Shown: piece by piece, positions 59,978-64,000 of the stretch | Numbering within the stretch: the first letter of the stretch is position 1 | How the letters are laid out: each line of letters begins with the position of its first letter | Source of the DNA: Streptomyces decoyicus | GTDB taxonomy: Bacteria; Actinomycetota; Actinomycetes; Streptomycetales; Streptomycetaceae | Direction of reading: 5' to 3' | Length of the DNA stretch: 64,000 nucleotides | NCBI RefSeq assembly: GCF_019880305.1 | Contig: NZ_CP082301.1 | Location: forward strand, 7,998,001-8,062,000 | The notes under the pieces: generated by a model | Told to the model about the DNA's origin: nothing | Database searches by the model: none | Seen by the model: only the letters and a program-made list of their open reading frames with translations | Made by a program: the position numbers and the translations under genes

Positions 59978-60514
59978 GTGGCAGACAAAGGCGCGTCAAT
60001 ATCCGTCGCCGAGTCCTCCGCCTTGCAGACGCGAGGGCCCGACGGCGTGGAAGTGGACCTCGTCGTCAATGGCGTCTCCCACGTACTGGACCTGGAACCC
60101 CGGGTGAGCCTCCTGGACGCCCTGCGTGAGCACATGGCTCTCACCGGTTCCAAAAAGGGCTGTGACCAGGGAACCTGCGGGGCGTGCACGGTCTGGGTCG
60201 ACGGGCGCAGAGTGCTGGCCTGTCTGACACTCGCCCTCACCTGCGAAGGCCGGGAAGTGACCACCATCGAAGGCCTCGCCGAGGACGGCGAGCTGCACCC
60301 GATGCAGCGCGCCTTCCTCGAACACGACGCCTTCCAGTGCGGGTACTGCACACCCGGGCAGATCATGTCGGCCGTCGCCGTGCTCGAGGAAGGACATGCC
60401 GGGAGCGACAGCGAGATCGCCGAGTGGATGAGCGGCAATATCTGCCGGTGCGCGGCCTATCCCCATATCCGCGCCGCCATTCGTCAGGTGCGTGGCCGGA
60501 AGACAGGACAGTGA
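59978..60514 (+). CDS. [2Fe-2S] subunit of molybdenum aldehyde oxidoreductase (PaoA/YagT-like)
   Basis: 178 residues from GTG 59978 (GAGGTGA upstream). The plant-type cluster motif GCDQGTCGACTVWVDGRRV and the C-terminal cluster motifs FQCGYCTPGQI and GNICRCAAYPHI are complete. It passes electrons from the molybdenum site to the flavin subunit. First gene of a three-gene operon. Confidence 0.93.
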   Translation: MADKGASISVAESSALQTRGPDGVEVDLVVNGVSHVLDLEPRVSLLDALREHMALTGSKKGCDQGTCGACTVWVDGRRVLACLTLALTCEGREVTTIEGLAEDGELHPMQRAFLEHDAFQCGYCTPGQIMSAVAVLEEGHAGSDSEIAEWMSGNICRCAAYPHIRAAIRQVRGRKTGQ

Positions 60515-60515
60515 C

Positions 60516-61514
60516 GTGCGTGCCATCAGCTACACCCGAGCGACGGACGTGCCCGCTGCGGTCGCGGCGGTGACGCGTGATCCCGGAAGTTCCTACCTGG
60601 CGGGCGGCACCACGGAAGTCGACCTGCTCCGGCTGGATGTGCTGCGTCCCCATCGTCTGGTGGACATCAACCGACTGCCGCTGGCCGGCATCGAGGACCG
60701 TTCCGACGGGGGGCTGTTGATCGGCGCGCTGGCCCGGATGAGCGAGGTGGCGGAGGCACGCGCAGTCGTGGAGCGCTTCCCGATGCTCTCCCAGGCACTG
60801 CTCCTCGGGGCTTCCGCCCAGCTGCGGAACATGGCCTCCATGGGCGGAAATCTGATGCAGCGCGTGCGGTGCGCCTATTACCGCGACCCCGAATCCGCGT
60901 GCAACAAGCGCGTTCCGGGCAGCGGCTGCTCCGCACTGGACGGCGTCCACCGCGGTCACGCGATCCTCGGCACGAGCGAGCACTGCATCGCCACCCACCC
61001 CTCCGACATGGCGGTCGCGCTGGTCGCCCTGGACGCCGTCGTGCATGTGGAGGGCGCCAAGGGACCCCGCACCATCCCGGTCGACGACTTCTTCCTGCTC
61101 CCGGAGGACACCCCCGAGCGGGAACACCCCCTCACCCCCGGCGAACTGATCACCGCGATCGAGGTGCCCCCGGTCCCGATGGCGCGCAGATCGCTGTATC
61201 TCAAGGTGCGCGACCGCGAGTCCTACGAGTTCGCCCTCGCCTCGGCAGCCGTGGCGCTGGCACTGGAGGACGGCGTGATCCGCGAGGCCCGGCTCGCCCT
61301 GGGCGGCGTGGCGACCAAGCCGTGGCGCGCGCACCGGGCCGAGGACATCCTCGTGGGTGAGCGCGCCGACGTGGACGTGTTCGTGCGGGCCGCGGCCGCC
61401 GAGCTGGCCCCTGCCCTCACCCGCCCGATGAACGGCTTCAAGGCGGAACTGGCCCGGCGGACCATCGTCCGTGCGCTACAGACCGTCGCCGCGCAAGGAG
61501 GAGGGACAGCATGA
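60516..61514 (+). CDS. FAD-binding subunit with extra [4Fe-4S] loop (PaoB/YagS-like)
   Basis: 332 residues from GTG 60516. FAD-binding SYLAGGTTEVDLLRLDVLRP and LLLGASAQLRNMASMGGNLM are followed by a Cys-rich insertion, RVRCAYYRDPESACNKR, PGSGCSA and GTSEHCIATHPSDM, as in YagS and 4-hydroxybenzoyl-CoA reductase beta subunits that carry an additional [4Fe-4S] cluster. The C-terminal CO-dehydrogenase flavoprotein domain is complete. Gap of one base after the previous stop and a 4-nt overlap with the next gene. Confidence 0.9.
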   Translation: MRAISYTRATDVPAAVAAVTRDPGSSYLAGGTTEVDLLRLDVLRPHRLVDINRLPLAGIEDRSDGGLLIGALARMSEVAEARAVVERFPMLSQALLLGASAQLRNMASMGGNLMQRVRCAYYRDPESACNKRVPGSGCSALDGVHRGHAILGTSEHCIATHPSDMAVALVALDAVVHVEGAKGPRTIPVDDFFLLPEDTPEREHPLTPGELITAIEVPPVPMARRSLYLKVRDRESYEFALASAAVALALEDGVIREARLALGGVATKPWRAHRAEDILVGERADVDVFVRAAAAELAPALTRPMNGFKAELARRTIVRALQTVAAQGGGTA

Positions 61515-63757
61515 CCACGGGCGCCACACTCACGGCCGTCGGCCGGCCCCTCGCCCGCGTCGACGGTCCCGCCAAAGTCACCGGAAGCGGCCGCTACGCA
61601 GCGGAGTTCACGCTGCCCGGCACCACGTATGCCGCCCTCGTCGGCGCGCGCACGGCCAGCGGGCGGGTGGTCGGAATCGACACCAGTGCCGCGGAGGACG
61701 CCGGCGGTGTGCTCGCCGTGCTGACGCACCGGAACCTGCCGAAAATCGCCGCCCCGCCCCACCTGCTGCCGTCCCTGGCAGGCCACGCCGCCCCCGGGGA
61801 GAGCTTCTTCCCCCTGCAGAGCGACGTCGTCCACTACTTCGGACAGCCCGTGGCCATGGTGATCGCGGAGTCGCACGAACGCGCCCAGTTCGCGGCCCGG
61901 CAGGTCCATGTCGAATACGAGCGGAGTGCCTCCACCACCACCCTCGACGAGGGCCGGGACCAGGCCTATGAACCCGAGGCGATCTTCGCCGGGTTCATCC
62001 CGGCACGCAGCGTGCGCGGTGATGTCGAGGCCGGATTCGAGGCGGCGGCCCACCGGCTCGACGCGACGTACCATTTCGCAGCGAACCACCACAACCCCAT
62101 CGAGCCCTCGGCCACCACAGCGGTCTGGGACGGCGACCGGCTCACCCTCTACGACGCCACCCAGGGAATCGTGGCCAGCCAGAGCACCGTGGCGGCGCTG
62201 CTGGGCATCCCCCCGTCGAAGGTACGGGTCCGTGCCTCGTACGTCGGCGGGGGATTCGGCTGCAAAGCCATGATCTGGCCGCACGTCACCCTGGCGGCCA
62301 TGGCCGCACGGCATGTGCGGCGCCCCGTCAAGCTGGCGCTCACCCGCGAGCAGATGTTCACCTCCTGCGGCCACCGCGAGGAGCAGGAGCAGCGCGTCGA
62401 ACTCGGCGCCACGGACGACGGCCGGCTCACCGCCCTGCGTCACCACAAGCTCTCGCTGACCTCTCCCTTCGACGAATGGGCCGAACCCTCGCTCAGCATC
62501 GCCTCGCAGGCCTACGCCTGCCCCAACTACGAAGGCGTCTACCGGCTGATCCGCAGCAACACCATGACGCCCACCTTCACCCGCGGCCCCGGCGAGACCA
62601 CAGGCATGTACGCCCTGGAATGCCTGATGGACGAGCTCGCCCACCGCATCGGCATCGACCCGGTGCAGTTGCGGCTGCGCAACCACGCCGATGCCGACCC
62701 CAACACCGGCCACCCGTGGTCGAGCGACGGCGCGGAGGAGTGCTACCGCCGCGGCGCGGCCCGCTTCGACTGGCAGTCGCGCAACCCCGAACCCCGCTCC
62801 GAGCGGGACGGCAACTGGCTCATCGGCAAAGGCATGGCCACCGCCGGGTATCCGGTGTTCTTCCCCATGCAGCCGCAACGCGCCCGGGCCCGTCTCTACG
62901 CCGACGGGTCCGCCGTGGTGCAGGCCGGCACACAGGACTTCGGCACCGGATCGGGTACCGCGATGACCCAGGTCGCCGCCGACGGCCTGGGCGTCTCCGT
63001 GGAGAATGTCCGGTTCGAGTACGGCGACACCGACCTGCCGAATGTCGCGGCCGCGGTCGGCTCGGCAGGCGCCGGCATGCTCAGTGCCGCGGTGCACACG
63101 GCGGTCACCACGCTCCGCGACCAGATGATCGAGCAGGCGATCGCGGACCCCGACTCCCCGCTGCACCAGGCGGACCCGGCCGCCGTCGTGGCCCGCGGCG
63201 GGCGGATGGAGCTGCGGGACGAGCCCGGCAGCGGCGAGTCCTACCGTGACCTGATGCAGCGTCACTTCATGACCGACATGGATGCGCTCGGCAGCTGGCA
63301 GCCGCCGCCACCGAACGTCCCCTACGGGCTCGCCACCTTCGGGGCCCAGTTCGCGGAGGCCGTCGACCCGGACCTCGGGGTGGTCCGCGTACGCCGGATG
63401 GTCGGCGCCTTCGCCCCGGGCCGGATCCTCAACGCCAGGACCGCGCACAGCCAGGTCATGGGCGGCATGCTCTGGGGGCTCGGCCAGGCACTGCTGGAGG
63501 GCAGCCTGGTCGACACCCGCGACGGCCGCTGGGCGAACGCAAGCCTCGGGGAGTACCTCGTACCGGTCAACGCCGACGCGCCGGACGTCGACATCGAGTT
63601 CGTGGAGGTCACGGACACGGTCGTCAACCCGCTGGGCGTCAAGGGCCTCGGAGAGGTCGGCATGGTCGGCGCCGCGGCGGCCATCGCCAACGCCGTCTTC
63701 CACGCGACCGGCTACCGGGCCAGGGAACTGCCGATCAGGATCGAGCACCTGCTGTAG
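61511..63757 (+). CDS. Molybdopterin catalytic subunit of aldehyde oxidoreductase (PaoC/YagR-like)
   Basis: 748 residues, GAGGAGGGA upstream. Xanthine oxidase-family large subunit: VDGPAKVTGSGRYAAEFTL, ASYVGGGFGCKAMIW, TRGPGETTGMYALECLMDEL, QDFGTGSGTAMTQVAADGLG and the catalytic Glu in NPLGVKGLGEVGMVG. With the two small subunits it forms a PaoABC-type enzyme that oxidises aldehydes to acids. No Tat signal is seen on the small subunit, so it is probably cytoplasmic. Cofactor-maturation genes are not in the window. Confidence 0.93.
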   Translation: MTTGATLTAVGRPLARVDGPAKVTGSGRYAAEFTLPGTTYAALVGARTASGRVVGIDTSAAEDAGGVLAVLTHRNLPKIAAPPHLLPSLAGHAAPGESFFPLQSDVVHYFGQPVAMVIAESHERAQFAARQVHVEYERSASTTTLDEGRDQAYEPEAIFAGFIPARSVRGDVEAGFEAAAHRLDATYHFAANHHNPIEPSATTAVWDGDRLTLYDATQGIVASQSTVAALLGIPPSKVRVRASYVGGGFGCKAMIWPHVTLAAMAARHVRRPVKLALTREQMFTSCGHREEQEQRVELGATDDGRLTALRHHKLSLTSPFDEWAEPSLSIASQAYACPNYEGVYRLIRSNTMTPTFTRGPGETTGMYALECLMDELAHRIGIDPVQLRLRNHADADPNTGHPWSSDGAEECYRRGAARFDWQSRNPEPRSERDGNWLIGKGMATAGYPVFFPMQPQRARARLYADGSAVVQAGTQDFGTGSGTAMTQVAADGLGVSVENVRFEYGDTDLPNVAAAVGSAGAGMLSAAVHTAVTTLRDQMIEQAIADPDSPLHQADPAAVVARGGRMELRDEPGSGESYRDLMQRHFMTDMDALGSWQPPPPNVPYGLATFGAQFAEAVDPDLGVVRVRRMVGAFAPGRILNARTAHSQVMGGMLWGLGQALLEGSLVDTRDGRWANASLGEYLVPVNADAPDVDIEFVEVTDTVVNPLGVKGLGEVGMVGAAAAIANAVFHATGYRARELPIRIEHLL

Positions 63758-63847
63758 CGCCGCCCTGCCCCTGCCCGGCCGGTCTGCCCCGGCAGATCCC
63801 CGGCCTTACGCCCAGCCCGGACCGTGACCGCTGCCCCGCGGAGCCCA

Positions 63848-63866
63848 TGACGGATGATGTCCGTCA
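63848..63866. promoter_or_regulatory. Inverted repeat TGACGGA-N5-TCCGTCA
   Basis: A perfect 7+5+7 inverted repeat lies 24 nt before the response-regulator start. A candidate operator, possibly for autoregulation. Confidence 0.4.
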
Positions 63867-63890
63867 GGCGGCGGTACCACGGAGGCGCGC

Positions 63891-64000
63891 ATGTACGGAC
63901 AAAGCAGTACCGGCCGGGTCCTGCTGGTGGATGACGACGCGGCGATCCGGCGGTCGCTCGGGCGCGGCCTGCGGCTGAACGGCTTCACCGTGGGCCTGGC
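63891..64000 (+). CDS. Response regulator, 3'-truncated by window edge
   Basis: The first 36 codons start at ATG 63891 with GGAGG 5 nt upstream and read GRVLLVDDDAAIRRSLGRGL, the first beta strand and acidic pocket of a receiver domain. The output domain lies outside the window; an OmpR-type winged helix is likely but cannot be seen. Confidence 0.8.
   Translation, partial: MYGQSSTGRVLLVDDDAAIRRSLGRGLRLNGFTVGL

Noticed and set aside
61223..63748. 841-codon open frame on the minus strand
   Set aside because: Antisense to the molybdopterin subunit; composition is Gly/Val/Asp-rich shadow translation.
1..64000. tRNA, rRNA, insertion sequences and integrase genes
   Set aside because: None recognised; no transposase motif or tRNA-like fold was seen in any intergenic region read by eye.

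Overview
The window is high-GC actinobacterial chromosome, most likely Streptomyces. The evidence is the GC-rich third codon positions, frequent GTG starts, ATGA/GTGA-coupled operons, many secreted and two-component proteins, and a crt-type carotenoid locus next to an ECF sigma/RskA pair. No rRNA, tRNA, CRISPR array, insertion sequence or phage gene was recognised.

Layout. 1-800: two convergent genes for related small secreted Asn/Gly-rich proteins, separated by a strong hairpin. 944-2886: two CoA-ester lyases of the HpcH/citrate-lyase-beta family (malyl-CoA type). 3066-18838: an exopolysaccharide locus. It has an initiating glycosylphosphotransferase, GDP-mannose 4,6-dehydratase and GDP-fucose synthase, a WcaF-like acyltransferase, two GT4 glycosyltransferases, Wzx-, Wzy- and Wzc/Wzz-like proteins, a beta-helix lipoprotein, a secreted beta-propeller/FN3 protein, and a CDP-alcohol phosphotransferase with a cytidylyltransferase. 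19116-36024: mixed housekeeping and accessory genes (AIM24, alpha/beta hydrolases, RNase HI, an MDMPI-type protein, a SnoaL fragment, a FUSC transporter, secreted DUF4232 and repetin-like proteins, an NAD epimerase with a divergent TetR, a NarL-type two-component system with an acyltransferase and a secreted hydrolase, a frameshifted IPT/TIG gene, and a GH5 glycoceramidase-like enzyme).

36604-47450: a thioesterase, a drug/metabolite exporter, an acyl carrier protein and a ketosynthase lie directly upstream of crtI, crtB and a Rieske protein. crtY and crtU face them. No crtE or crtT is present. Instead, short ORFs with good ribosome-binding sites occupy the places where those genes would be expected, which suggests in-frame deletion remnants. 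47654-55484: an ECF sigma factor and its RskA-like anti-sigma factor, then a tightly coupled six-gene operon (FAD oxidoreductase, DUF1365, two cyclopropane-fatty-acid-synthase-like methyltransferases, DUF1295, alpha/beta hydrolase). Both units are preceded by the same bipartite promoter, GACCAATCCG-N14-CCGAATC, so the sigma factor probably drives itself and a photo-oxidative-stress lipid pathway next to the carotenoid genes.

55907-57034: a two-gene graspetide (ATP-grasp RiPP) locus, with precursor and ligase. 57164-64000: a membrane protein, a DszC/SfnC-like flavin monooxygenase, an Rrf2 regulator, a three-subunit PaoABC-like molybdenum aldehyde oxidoreductase, and the start of a response-regulator gene cut by the window edge.
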